Assembly (NCBI GenBank): GCA_013396655.1 | Contig: WBMV01004991.1 | Coordinates: forward strand, 755,324 to 819,323 | Length of the DNA: 64,000 nt | Direction: 5' to 3' | Source of the DNA: Campylorhamphus procurvoides | Taxonomy: Eukaryota > Chordata > Aves > Passeriformes > Dendrocolaptidae | In this document: positions 37,058 through 50,650 of the stretch, piece after piece | How the letters are laid out: every line of letters begins with the position of its first letter | How positions within the stretch are numbered: the first letter of the stretch is position 1 | Made by a program: the position numbers and the translations under genes | Notes under the pieces: generated by a model | The model's input: the letters and a program-made list of their open reading frames with translations, nothing else | Databases searched by the model: none | What the model was told of the DNA's origin: nothing

Positions 37058-40000
37058 AGCAGCTATGTGGGAGAGGAGGAGAGAGGCACCAGCTGTGGAT
37101 GGGTGATTGTTTTTCCCTTATTTTCAGCAAAACTGCTCATCACTGTGTTGCTAGGTTTGAAGGACGAAAGGGCAGATGTCCCTCTGCCAGCAGTACCACC
37201 CAGGCATGGACTGCAGGTACCAGCATAGGGTGCTCTCAGTCCCCACTAGACCCTGAGCTCCCTTGCACTGTGTTCAATCATATAGCACAATTCCTCCTTG
37301 CTTTCTGTAGATGTGAGATAAAAGGAATCACTAAAGTGCTCCCATAATTGTAATCTGCAGACTACAGGCACAATCTCCTCTCAGCTGCACCAGCACAGAG
37401 TCCTATAGCTTCATCCCTACTCTAGATTTAGTTTCTTATAACAAAATCATTTTGCCCCGGAGCTTCTTGGATGAAATTCTGCCCCTGCCATGACACCTCT
37501 GATCCTAGCCACAATTGTCTAAGGAGTGTACAAATCTAAGGCAGGCTTCATCCATTCTCAAAGGCACCTGCAGAAGTTGAGTTATCCACAGATAAAGAGA
37601 CAACTCATGTTCTGGAAATGCAAGCCCTTAGCATCAGATAGGATAAATTTCCCTCTGAGGGCAACAGAGAGCCACTGCTCAACCAAATTAAAGTGCAATA
37701 TTCAAAGCGTAATGTCTGATGAAGTGACTCTCATCTGCAGAGTAATGCTGCCTACAAACCTACTGAGTCTCATTCATCTCACACAATTTACTCCCATTTC
37801 TTCCTCCCTGCAGCTGAGTCAATGGCTCACACTTTCAGGGCTGTGCTACAGCCTCTTGTCTGCCTGGGGACCCCATGCCAGACACAGCTAAATGTAGCCC
37901 TTCCTCCTCATTGCAAGATGCCATTTTCAAAATACAATGTGTTTCTCCCAGACAGAAATTATCTGAGCAATGTGATTAGCAATTGTACCTATAGGGCACA
38001 TTCTGAACTTCAGTAATGGCATGATTGCCCAGAGAGTCCATTGAAACTCAAATAACCCATTTCAGTACATTTACCAATTATCATGCAAGGATGAGTAAGA
38101 AACAATTTGCTGCTTAAAATCAGCAAATGAAATCAAGACAACTTTCATCTTTATGTGTTTCATTTGATTTTCCTGTACTCCAGATGAACTCCCGCCCCCA
38201 AACAAGAAGTCACAAGTGATTAACATATATATATTCTACCAAAAGTCACCAAGGGCACTAAATTAAATCTGCAGCGCTCTCTCTCACTCAGCCACATACA
38301 TATATGGTCTGGAAGTCTGTGCAAAGCTTCCTATTGAAGTGAGATTGCCAGCCAGCCTAGAAGCTATTAGTGCTGGTTAGAGAGTTGCAGAATGATTTAG
38401 CAGAATTTTAAATGATTGCTGCAGCAGCATGCTCCACACTGGAGACTGGACACTGTTCTTGGAAATGCTTTCGGAAAAGCTTATGATTTTAGAGTTATTT
38501 GACAGATCTCTTGGTGTTTTGGTTTGTTTTTTTAAGGGTCCTATTCAGGCACATGCACACTTATCTTTTCATGATTTACTGTCAAACTTCCTGTATTGAA
38601 GACTGATCATGTGTCATGCAAATACTGTTCATTTCAACCCTTCATGTAGGTATCTATGCCAACAGTTGCTGTGCAAATGAATGTTTTTAAGAAGGGTCAT
38701 GGGTCTACTAACATATCAAAGGGCAATTCCAGTAATGAATGACAGTTGTAAATTATGTATATTGCACTCACTTGAGGCCTGGGTCTACTGAAAGTGCACA
38801 CTACTAAAAAATTCTATTATATTGGGACAGAGAAAGCCTGAAATCCCCCAGGTCCATCAGCATCACCTTTTCTGATAAAAGGAAATCATCTTACAGCATT
38901 TAGATTTTTCTGTTCACACAGTTTGTAAAGAATTCTTCTCATCAGACCAGTGAAAATTATAAATCTTGTCAGCATGGAAACTGGAGTCACATTTGGATCT
39001 TGAACCTTGAAATTTCTATTTTTATCCCAGTGAAAACCAAGCAGTGTAAGAATGTGGGAGTCACAGGGTGAGGATGTAGAAAAGGGACAGATGATAATCT
39101 CTCAGGTGTCTGTACAGAATAAAAATCATCTTTAAATGGAATCAGTCATTTTTAGTTTCCTGTCCAAAGTGACAGATTGAACTAAAGCTATGAGAGATTA
39201 GGATTTTGACCAATTCTAGTAACCCCACTCATCATTTTGACAAGGACTTTACCTCATCTGGCCACTTAGGTTAAGAAGAAACCTTTTTTCTTTTGAATTA
39301 TGACATAACTGTCTGTATTGGGAAAGCCTTCTTATTGTCCACCATGAATGGCAACCTCCAGTAGGATCCTCTCTGCAGCTTGTGCTAGCCAGTGTGCTGC
39401 TAAAGGTTTTTGCTATCTTAGTTCCAGTTTGGACAAATGTGAATCTGGGAATACATAACAACAGGAAAATCACAGAGTCCCATGTAAGACTTCCCTGCAG
39501 GAACCCAGGAAGAGTTGAAAGAGAGCTTGTGTACTCTAGAAAAACACTTTTTTTCTCTTCTCACTTGCCCTTGTGGTAAGATTTATATAGAACACTTACC
39601 TATTTAGCTGGTGTTTCCTTGCCTGGTTTTAGAACTGTATAAATGGTCAGGGCTTGAAACCATAAATTCTATTGATCAAAAACTACAATGTCTTCAAACA
39701 CAGAGAAAGGCTAATGATTCCTCAGACTCCACAAGCCTTAGACCCTCAGTTAGAGCAAGGTTTTCCTGAGTTTGCCTCCATGAAAATTCTGCCAACCAGT
39801 AAGATCTTATGCCACAAAACACAAGCTTTTGTAATGATGAGTACTGAGGTTGTTACTCAGATGGAAATGGGTATTTTTCAGGTGTCTGGTCCAGTTTATC
39901 CAAGCAATGGTTTTTTTGTACCATTCTACCTCCTATCAGAACATGCCACTGTCAAATGGTGAGATCTGTTTCATGGTCCTCTGTCAGTCCTTCTGGTGCC

Positions 40001-41628
40001 AGCCCCCCCCTCAGAATACCTTCAGTTCTCCCTCCTCTTGTGACATCTGCCTCTGACTCACTTCCTAACTTTTTTCTTTTAATGTTGAGGCTGTCCTTGC
40101 CTGCCTGTGATCCACCAGGGATGATCAATGACTGACAGAAGAATGATATTGTAGGTTTGTTGTGGGAACAACAAGAGGACTAGCTTTTCAAATCTGAGTT
40201 TTTCTCCTAGCTTTTTATGAAGCCCACAGAACCTGGATTAGCAGAAATTAGTTTCCTCCCTTTTCAGCATGAAAAGTGTTTTCATTGTGGAGCTTAACCT
40301 CAGGGGGATGCTATGAGGTGTCACAACTCATTAGGAAGTTCTTGATAAAAGCCATGTAAAAGACATTGTGAGCTGGAGCCACCAATCATTGCTGTCAACT
40401 GAAAGACTATCAAGGGCTTTGGACCTGACCCTTTGAAAACACTAAGCATGTGACTACGTCATTCCTTAATGAATCCCCAGTCTCCTAAAGCAATGGGTTT
40501 TTTGAGAGAGAGAAAATTTGGAGAGTGCTAAGATGAGCAGTGATGCCATCTAAAGCTTCCCTGTCTGGTAGTATCATCTTTCACAGAGAGCAGGACTGCA
40601 CCAGAGATTCCCCTTACCAGCTCACACACTAAATGTGGTCAGCCTTCTCAGAGGACTCACTGAACTTTGTCAAGACCAGAGAAATCTACATCCCAAAATC
40701 AAATACCTGCTATTAACTTCAAATGCACTAAACCCCCTAGCTTTCTTGTCAGAGTCATTCAAACACAATCCAAAACCTCAATAAATTCTGTGTGGTTTTC
40801 TTTTCCCATTTTGGCTTCCATTCAGGGTGATGCCTGGCATCCCCACCCTGAGCTGGAGGGATGGGGCAAGCTTCCCTGGTCCAGCACCATTTCTCACCCA
40901 CTGACCCACAGCAAGCAATGGGCCAGCTGTCCCAGAGCTTTCCACAGTTCAGACTGTGTCTCAGGGCTGGCTTTGGCTTAGCTCCAACTTCACATATTCT
41001 GGCTTGGCCAAGTAATTTTTTCTTTCCCCTTGTTATTCTCTCCTCCTTTCCTTGTTACTATGCCACAGGGGATTTTGTCTCAAGGCCAAAGGCAACTACA
41101 TAGACATTTCTGAATCTCTGACAGGGAGAATGTAATAGCCATCCCAGGGATCTGTCTGACATTAGTCAGAAGACTTCCTTGCTAAAGCACACAAACATGG
41201 TTTTGAAGAAGCTGATGTGAATAGAATTCCTCATTTTTTAATCTCATGCAATAGTAAGAGTTCTGTTTTACATTCCTGGGACTGTAGAGATGTGCCAGCT
41301 TTCAGTGGGCCTGACCTAACAGTCAGAAAGAGGAAAAAAAGCCCACCAAATTTATTTTCAAGACATAAGGATCAAAGCTCCATAACTAAATTCACTGGCA
41401 GTTGGAAACAGGGCATAAAGAGGGCTACAGTGTCTTAAAGGAGAGAACATATTCTCTTGTGTGTCTGCTATGGCCTATGAATAAACTCTGTTTATATTTA
41501 ACATTTTCTGGGTTAGATTTCTGCAAATTTGAGTGGAAACAGCAAATCCTGGTCCAGGGCCCAAGGTGCAGTGGGCAGATGGATCGATGAAGAAATGTGA
41601 GAAGAGGTCCATAACATGGAACACTTCA
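37058..41628. other. unique noncoding DNA
   Basis: No gene recognised over 4.5 kb. A short TA run is at 38224-38235. Open frames reach 121 codons (37526-37891) without domains. Composition is near the window average. Confidence 0.55.
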
Positions 41629-41653
41629 GGGAGGCAGGGGCAGGCAGGGGGGG
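41629..41653 (+). other. putative G-quadruplex motif
   Basis: G-runs at 41629-41631 and 41637-41640, with a run of seven G at 41647-41653 divisible as GGG-G-GGG, satisfy the canonical pattern of four G3 tracts with loops of up to seven bases. Loops are AGGCA, CAGGCA and G. AGGAGG follows directly. Folding is predicted from pattern only. Confidence 0.5.
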
Positions 41654-41750
41654 AGGAGGTTGCAAGAACAAACCAACTCCAAGCTCAGAAATGCTGATTT
41701 TGTAATCAATTATAGAGAGACTAATTTCTTCCTCTCTTTGCAATTCTGTC

Positions 41751-41813
41751 TGTATATCTGTGCATGTATATATATATATACATATATTTATACACACACA
41801 CATGCACACACAT
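41751..41813. repeat. compound (TA)n/(CA)n microsatellite
   Basis: TGTATATCTG leads into a TA run at about 41767-41780, then CATATATTTATA, then a CA run from about 41791 to 41812 with one TG interruption. The frame crossing it on the minus strand reads as repeated Cys, Met, Ile and Tyr and is an artefact. Confidence 0.9.
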
Positions 41814-41815
41814 CG

Positions 41816-43430
41816 ATGCCAGACTTTAAAAAGCTGTAGGAAAGTGCTGACTGTTTTTACTGATATAGATTGTATATCTTTTGACTGGAGACTGGATTCT
41901 GCTTCTGCTGAGAAAATCAGTTAAGTCTGTGAAACATATAGGTACCATTTTAGTGTGTCTTTGTTAACTCCCCTTCTCCCTTCCTCATCCTCAAGTGTTA
42001 TTGCTGAGCACAACATCTTATGGTATGGAACATCCCTTTGGTCAGCTGGGGTCAGCTGTCCCAGCTGTGTCCCCTCCCAACTCTTTGTGCACCCCCAGCC
42101 TGCTCACTGGTGGGGTGGGGTGGGAAAGAATGAGGGCTCCCATCCTGTGCAGGTGCTGCTCAGCAGTAACTAAAACATCCCTGTTGTCAACACTTTTTTT
42201 TCATCACAAATCCAAATCATAGTACCATACCAGCTACTGTGAAGAAAATTAACTGTATCCCATCCAAAACCAGCACACCATGCTCCTGAGCTAATAAAAT
42301 TTGTTTGCTTGGCTTGTTGTGGTTTGGTTTGGCTTTTTTGAGGGTGGGGATATAATTGCTTTTTACTGATTTTTTTCCTCCAGCTATACATTCATTTAGT
42401 TTTTCTGAACTCTACCCTTAATTCTCATGTTTCTGTACTCATCTACTAACACAAACTTGAGGAAATGTTATGCATGAGGAACAGCATAGTAGTTTATCTA
42501 CTCACTACTCTTGAAAGTTTAAGTCAACCATTGAAACTTGTATCCAGTTGACACTATTATCATCAGCTTCTACCTCTGGCTTGTTAATATTGCATGCAAC
42601 TGTTTGTCTTGCTGGTTCCACTGTTCTGACAGACAGATACCAACCAGCTCTGGCTCAAGCACATAAGGAAGGAGGGAGGAAAGGATGAACCACAAAAGCC
42701 TTACATTCCTGGCAATAATTTCACACTTCTCCTGAATCCCCGTGGGAAGCAGAGTACCCTCTTCACGGCTTACCAAGGGAACAGGGTTATCATGGTGAAG
42801 CCAGGCACCAGCACTATAGCTGTCCACTGCTAGGAGAGGCAAGTCCCACTCTACTTTTCTATGGAGACTGATATGAGAAGAAACAATTAACGGACCTACT
42901 ACCTTCCACTTTCCTGCTGAGCCATGCATCACACAGCAGAGCTGATAGGAAGCCCTGAGGGGCTGCAGAGGGATTCAGGTTGAAAAATATTTCAACAGGT
43001 ATAAAAAACCTGAACCAATCAACGTGCAAAAACTCTGTTTCTTTTTCAGATCCTGATGTCTTATCTCAGAAGTGTCCTTCTGAAAATTCTTTTGTATTTT
43101 CCACAGCCTGCTGCAAAAAATTCTTTCTTTAATTATTTTTACCAGAGCAGTATCAACTCCATGGTGGAGGCTCAGCTATCAGATCATTTTTTATGGGCAA
43201 TGTAGTAGAACTGTCAACAAGAACAGATGTGTGGGAGGGTTGAAGAAAAGGCCAGGCACCTAATGGAAGAAATATTTAGGTCCTTTCCCATGAGTAAAGC
43301 CTGAAATCTCCTTGACACTTCACAGGCAATGTTGTTCACAAGAAACTATGTGCATACCGAACAGAGCAAAAGGCTTCAGAGGGCTGATCAGTGAATCACA
43401 CAGCCACAGCAACTCCTGCCTGCTTTGGTC
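41816..43430. other. unique noncoding DNA with a T/G tract
   Basis: No gene recognised. GGTGGGGTGGGGTGGG lies at about 42109-42124 and could join a weaker four-stranded motif with the GGG near 42133. A T/G-rich low-complexity tract covers 42299-42352. The 120-codon minus-strand frame at 42570-42932 has no domain. Confidence 0.5.
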
Positions 43431-43449
43431 TCACACACACACTCACACG
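43431..43449. repeat. short (CA)n microsatellite
   Basis: CA dinucleotides with one CT interruption. Short and probably old. Confidence 0.8.
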
Positions 43450-46400
43450 CTTAAAGTGGGGCTGGGAAGGGTATCTAAAAAACTGCTGCTGCTGCCAGCT
43501 TCATTAACTAAAATACATCTTCCCTGGGGGAAAAAAAAAGGAACAGAAATGTCATTCGATGACACTGTCATTCCCTGCTGCCCAGTATATAAACAAAACA
43601 TCTATTTGTCACCATGGAAACATCTTCCAACTATGCAAAGGAGAGGTATTGAGAAACTCAGAACTCTAAGGAAATGAGCAAGTATCTAACCTAGAACTTC
43701 ATGTTGCATCTCTTTGCACTGTACTAATTTTTTTTTCTCTCTAAGGTACAAGCATACTTATTTTAGAAAGAGCAGAACATTATCTTGGAGACTTAAACAT
43801 TTGCTTAACATGCTGTTCCTGCTGTGCCTAGTGTTTTGTCCCTCTCCCCTGCCAGAAAGAGATGTGCAAATAACTCTCTTATTTGTACATCTAAAAGTCA
43901 CGTGTTTCTCCAGGGATACTGCATTTGTTCCTCTCATATTATGCATCAAGTTCGTAATACGGCCATAAGCAGCATAAATGATGTATTGATTTACATCAGC
44001 AAAGCTCAGCTTCTGCCCATATTGTGTAGGCAGTCACCTGGAGATGTGACAAGCATGTCTCCTCCTTCCTGGGGAACTGTGGTGCCACTGACAAGGACCT
44101 GACCATCATGCCTGCTTGGGGACAGATACCTCTGAGGTGGCCCCATGCTGGCCCCCTAAGGCCCAGAGACACGCCTTTTATAAGTCACTTAGGACCTGGA
44201 TACCTCCCCGTGCACTTCTCCTATAGCAGCTGCTGCAAGATCAAGGTGAAAACAGTCTATTTTCCTGGAGTCTTTTATCATAAGGGTTATGGTGACCTAC
44301 AGACATTGGAAGAATACTAAGGTGCATATGAAAAGACATTCTTGTTTCTAGGATTCTAAAGAGCTACAGATTTGGGAAGATGTGTCCTCTGGATAATTCA
44401 TACTATTTCCTGAGACAAAGGAAACCAGGAGAGAAAACATTTGCACTTATGAGTACCTCTAGACAAAGCAACTCGTTACTTGTCAGCTATCGTAGACTTG
44501 TGCCACATACAGGAAGCCAGCATCACACCCAACAAGCATGACCTTCACAAAGTGCATGCAAGCAATATCTTGAACATTTAATTTGGAAGCTTTTGTGTAT
44601 AGGAGACAGCACAGCTCAGGACATTGGCAGCCAACCAGCAGGCTGACTGCAAAGTGCTTTTGCATTTCTACCTACAGTCCAGCTCAGGAAGTCAGTGGAG
44701 GTGACCTGTTGAGGCAGCACAAATATGAATAGAAAGCAGGAAACTAGCTTTAAAATGGAAGTAGCAAAAAAAGAGGGATTGGAGACCTAGAAGAGTCACC
44801 AGTTCAAATGCTTTTGCCCATTCTTCTATCCCTGTAGAAACAGTAGAGATGCGTATATCCCACGCATAGAACTCAACATCTTACCTGGATGTACCCAAAA
44901 ACATTCTGATGCAGGCAAGAACCATGACATAATTCAATTGAATTCCAGAATGCTGGGAATGATCGCTAGAAAAAACTTAGGGGGTTTTAATGTGTAAAAG
45001 TCATCAGTTTATGAACATAAAGTCAATTTTCTGGTTTCATAAAATCTCAGCTCTTGGAACTGTTTATACTCTTCCACAGAAATACAGTGGAGCAGCATAT
45101 GACCTCAGATCCAAACTTGAGATTTTCTGTTCTAATTGGTTTATTTTGGTGAGAACCACTTTCCTTCAATGGAGCAGCTTCTGGTTTTCACCAGTGTCAC
45201 AGAGAGGACTGATTTCTGCAGAACTTCTCCTTTCTAATTTTGATTTCTCTTCCACCAAAGATCTGTTATTAAGATTAATGTGTCTCTTTCTCTTCTTCCC
45301 ACAGATACATTTTTCTAATCAGCTTTCATTTCTATCATGCTGCTCTTCCCCTCTTCCTTTAGTAGTACTTCTCCTCATGTCATGAGATTTTTGCCTTTTC
45401 ACTCACCCTATTTTTCCTAGACTTGAGACTTTGCTCATACCAGTGTACAACTGTGCAACTATCCATCATCTTTATTTAAGTAGTCTTGATTTATTCACTG
45501 TGAGAAAATAATTTGCCTACATTGATCTCCCCAGTACCATGCTTCAGCTATTGCCTTCCTTCTCATGCTCATTGACACAACTATAGTACATACCAAATAA
45601 TACCTTTCTAACTGTCAAAAATCCCTTTTTCCCCAAATACTAAGGATGGATTAAAGTTCCCCTTCAGACACATTTTTCAACAAATAGTCCCCAATGTGCT
45701 TCCTTTATTTAGGAAAATGTGCATAAATCCAAATAAATAATGGGATCACAGGGCATTGGCAATGAAAAAACTAGAAAAGCCACTAACATACATAGGGTGG
45801 TATATTTTTGCATTGCCTTTCACTTTAGGGAAAAAAGAATCTGACTTTCCAAAAAACCTCCATTCCCTCCTACAGGCTGAAAATATAAAAATGAACGATT
45901 TTTTCCATGTAATTTCTTGCTGATCTGTGCAGACCTGGAAAGTTAGAGGTGGTATTGGTCAGATGTAGCTATGCTGGTTGAACTCTGCAAAAAAGCGGGT
46001 GCAGCTTTTGATTTCACTGTACTCAGATTTGCAAAGCAGTCTTGGCCTCTCACTATCAGGAATATTAAAATTGAGTTTAACTTTTTTTTTAATTAAAAAT
46101 GGAAAAATGACACAATTTTAGCCTGTGATTAGGAAGTACTCGTTTATTTATAGACCCATTTTTTGCCCAAAAGCATTTCTTTTACATAATTGCTTCTTCA
46201 GACTGTTTGCTTATGTCGATCAGAAAACGTATTTTGGAAGATTAGGTCATTTGTACTTGTGCAAATCTGAGCAATAATTCAAATAAAGCAAGGTCAGTTT
46301 AAATGAATACCATATCTAGCACAGAGATAAACCTATTAAATTAAAATTGCTGAATATAAGACTCTGTTGCTCATGTACTTATAGTGGAAAATGTCAAATG

Positions 46401-49400
46401 AAGATACTTCCTATTTACTAATTTATGTCAATGACACAAAGATGGGATGAAATTCCCTTTGAAGTTGAAAGGTGGTTAGTACATATCATAAGGCCAAATA
46501 GGAACTGATTTCCAGCTGGCAGTAAGTTAATGTTACTTCTATCAGTCATTGCAAATAGTTAATATTTGATTTCTAGAATTAAAAATACCTAAAACCTTAA
46601 GAGTGGTAAACAACTCAGACGGCCAACCAAAGGAGCTGAGTTGATCTCACTATTGTATTTTAAGAATCTGAAACAAACCCCTTACATTTGTAGTATCTAT
46701 TATTGGGGTTTTGAAAAAAAATGTGATAATTCTGTCCATAATATTGGAGTTTCAATCATTCATGGACAAAAGCATAACTTCAGATGTATACCTCAGGCCT
46801 GAAAACTTGACACAGGCGCTTAACTTCACACATCTTGTAGTTCTCTTCTGCCCATTTGGTGAAATTGGTTTAGCTATCAGATCAGAATTTGTTGATTATC
46901 ATTACACTGAATGAGTGATTTTCAGGTTGTTTGCAAAATGTTTTGTGTTCAAAATTTAGATACCTAAATTGCACAGCATTTTGTTTGTTTCTCCAATGGA
47001 TGACTGAAATAGGAACTTGTTCAATGAAATTACATCCATCCTCAGTTTTTCAGGAAAATGCAGAAGTATATGCTTCAGCTAAAGAATGTGCTCACAGGTT
47101 TTGCTGAATGGGGCCCCAGTGAATAGAGGGGAGCTGCACGATGCTCATTTTGATAAACATTCACCTCTATTAAAAATGGAATATCTAAGAATTTTTATAC
47201 ATGCACAGAAATCTTTCTAACCAGCAGGAAGCCCAGGAACAAGAACAAGCAGAACTGGGGACCAGCTGCGTCAAGAGCCTCCAATCAGGCTTCCCACTCC
47301 TTGAAACCTTTGTGCGTGTGATGCAGGGATGCGTTTGCAGTTGGTATGCTCATCAGTTCATAAATCCTGGGGCAATTCCATGAGATATGAGCTCCTCAGT
47401 CCCTTGGGTAACGGGAAGGAACGAACAAAGAAATGAGGCCACAGAGCAGGTTTCTGCTCCTGTTTATAAGCTACTTGTCAGCTTATTTTTTGTATGCATT
47501 CACATGTAGATAGAAATACATGTACATGTAGAAAAAAAACTGTGCATGGAAGGAGTGTCCCTGTTGGTCAGGGCTAGACGTCATAAAAGTCCTATCCTGA
47601 TAGGAACTATATTGCCAAAATTGAGTTGACCCATTTTTGATCCTCTTTCCCAGAATCTCAATGCTTAGAAAACACTTCCTAGTGTTTTGCACTGCAGGCT
47701 GGCCTTTGGCCCAAGCCCAGTGTCCAGTAGCTGCTGCCTGGTGAGCCCAATCATGATGCAGCCATTTGACCACCCTGGGACACGTTGGATATGATGTGTG
47801 GCACAGCACCACTCTATCTATTTTGAAGTGCTGGAGATATAACCATCCTAATTCATCATGCATATAATTTTGTTTGTGATGCTCTGGTTGTCTTTTTACA
47901 CAAACAGTCCTTCTCCACCTCCTGAGCCCATGTAAAACCTCTTGATAGTTGGGAGATGACAGTATTCCTAATGCCAAGAAATGTTTCATCCACAGAGGGG
48001 CTGGGGTTTTCCTACACTTTGTTCATCAAGAGGGGTTAAGTCATAATTTGTAAACAAAATTGAGTTTAAATAAATTTTTGTGACGCATTCTGCTTCAAGT
48101 ATCCCCTAAAATGTATCATTTAAAGTTAGCATTAGAAGAAAATGCTATTAAGAGGGCATAAGGTAAACTCATTCAGTTGTTCAAATTGTATAACGCAATG
48201 AATTAATATGGTAATGCATCTTCAGAGACCAGAAGTAGATAATAGAGGTGAGCAGAGGTTTTCTAGCTTGGCTTCAGAAAGACAAAAGTAATTTATCATT
48301 ACGTTGCAGTTTTGGAGGCTGGCATTTCTCATTTCTTCTGACTCTCCCTCTGATATTTTCCTAGTTTCATTTTTAAAACATCCGGGTTTTGAGGTTTAGC
48401 TTTCTTTTTATTTCAGACAGAGCTCCTATTGAATTCAGCCATACATAGCTTACCCTGGAGAGGCAGCAAGCACCAGACACTTAGTTTCAGCCTTGTCCTT
48501 ACAAGCTTTACGAAGCTCTAGCAACCTAGGACTTGTCGGTCAGACTTCTCTAGCTCACACAAGCAAGATATGGAAACGATAAAATAGTACTTTTTTTTTT
48601 TCCCTTCAGTTGTTAGGGTCAGGGAGAGACTGTAGATATGATTGGTGATCTATGAATAATCCTACTTCTTTATGGCCACACAAATAGGCATTATGTATTT
48701 ATTACTTTTGTGCATTGTTCTATATGTGTCTTTTTTTAATTAATAGAAAACAATGCCTTTTTGACCTTACCCCACAGGAAATATCACCTCACTTATGCTA
48801 GCCATAAATTAAGCTAATACAGCCTGAATATCCAACATATTTCTCTGAGGTAACAATTACTCAAATATTAAACAGGCAGAGAAAAGAAGGGAAAACCTGT
48901 TACTAAACCATTGGCATCAAGATGGACTTTGTAATTGTTAAAAGGCATATCTGAGAGAGAGACTTCACTGTGCCATAACAGTTGTGGGAAGTAGAGAAAA
49001 GTGTCTGATACAATTGAAATGGAAGAAAATTTTAGCAATGCAAAATCTAGTTGCCTGGACAGGAATGTCATCTGATGCTATACTCAGGCAAACATCTTCA
49101 AAGGAATTCAGTGGAGAACAAAAACCTTTACAATGAACAATAAAAGCTACTATAGAAATACATAATAATTAACTGTACTAATTTGGCTGTATAATTAGAT
49201 AATTTCTTTGTTTTTCCTTTTGCTTTTTTAACTTCAAGCAGTGCACAGTGGTAGCAATACAAAATATTTTACTTTGCCTTATGTGTATGCTCAATGCTGG
49301 CAAACAGTAGATATCTTCTCATAAATGAGCTGTCACAAATTACTCCTTGTTCGGTGTCGACATCCTTGGTCTACATCACAGCTACAGGAAGCCTAATCAA

Positions 49401-50329
49401 TTATTCTCCTAAAATGAAATAAGAGCTCTATGGTGCCAGGGGCATAGCTCGTAAAATTAATTACAAGGCAAGTTTACATATAGAAGTACCAGTTTATGGA
49501 CAGACTAATAACTTTTGATGAGACTTTGACAGGATATTACTCACAAGGATTATGAAAACACAAAAATCATTTGCAACTGGCTACTCAGACACTGGCTTGT
49601 GCCTCACAGCTGTACATCCCAGCTGTCATCCAAGGTCTGCCTCTTCCCTTTGTTAAGTGCAGACAAAGATACCCAGCGATACCATGATATCATTACCTAA
49701 GAAGAGAGCACAGAGCAATCCCTCTCAGTTGCCTACTCCACTCAGGCAATGTCTCATCTCTTTGCCTCTCCCTCCTACAATTTTGTGTTACATCCTGCAG
49801 ATTATGGCGGTTTGGGGCAAACAAATCTACTTTTTTAATTTATTTTTTTTAAGACTGGGAAACCTCTATGAAGAAAAAACCCAGGATGTTATTAGTGGCT
49901 GCAATGAGGGTAAGGGGTCCAAGGGAATCCAGCCAGGGGCAAGATTTCACAACTTGCCTGACCTCAGGGCTCTTCCAAGGGCTGATGATGGGAAATAGAA
50001 TTAGTCAGGCATTGGTGTTTACTCAACTCTGGAGAAAAAAATGTAAAAGGTGAATAGTGACAGATGGCAGATCTTTGGGGGAAACAAGTAATTTTAATGG
50101 TAAAAGCAAACAAAGCAAATTGTGGCACGGATTAATGCAGAGTCTTTCATGCAAGAATTGAAAACACGTTGCTAGTCAGCCCACCAAATGGGTGAGAAGG
50201 CAGGTAAACACTGGTAAAACCTTTACACTGCTGGCTGGACTGAGGCACCAAAAGGACAAGCACCTTGCCAATGTACCGCAGCCCGACACAATAATGCAGG
50301 AATGCCACAGGCAGCAGTGGGGTGCCAGC
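43450..50329. other. unique noncoding DNA
   Basis: Nearly seven kilobases with no recognised exon, RNA gene or repeat. The longest ATG-started frame of the window is here (minus strand, 47989 to 47483, 168 codons). It has no domain, lies in locally GC-richer DNA and ends in a T/A-rich tail. T or A homopolymers occur at 46081-46090 and 48593-48603. AT-rich patches at 45590-45900 and 48020-48210 are unremarkable. Confidence 0.5.
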
Positions 50330-50650
50330 CACTGGTTTTCACCAGCCCGCTGAGTCACCTCCTGGAATGGCTAAAGCTGTTTAATGAATTGCCTTTATGA
50401 AGCTTCAAGACATTGAGATCCACAAAGAACATCGAATGATGAATAGCCTGCCTCAAAGATGCCATTCATAATGAAATTTTAAATGTAATTCAGCTGAATG
50501 GAATCATTGCTCTTCTGTGCACCATTTACAAGCCCAGATGCTGGTCTTTGTGAACTGGCGTGGTACCTTCTCCTGAAAGACACGCTTAGAGCCACCCTGC
50601 ACAGGAGCCCAGGAGAGAGCTGCACAAAAGCACACAGATTACACCTTTCA
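50330..50650. promoter_or_regulatory. candidate conserved noncoding element
   Basis: A clean, repeat-free block that starts with a perfect AP-1 site TGAGTCA (50351-50357, within GCTGAGTCA). It passes through TTAATGAATTGCC, CATTCATAATGAAATTTTAAA and AATTCAGCTGAAT, then becomes GC-richer. The texture (alternating homeodomain-like words and E-box CAGCTG, no low complexity) is that of vertebrate noncoding elements kept across species. Two overlapping frames (66 and 87 codons) on opposite strands show no domain. Conservation is an inference. Confidence 0.3.

Noticed and set aside
47483..47989. 168-codon ATG-started frame on the minus strand, the longest in the window
   Set aside because: It has no domain, signal peptide or membrane segment, no plausible splice sites in frame, and locally raised GC. 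A frame of this length is within reach of chance in 64 kb.
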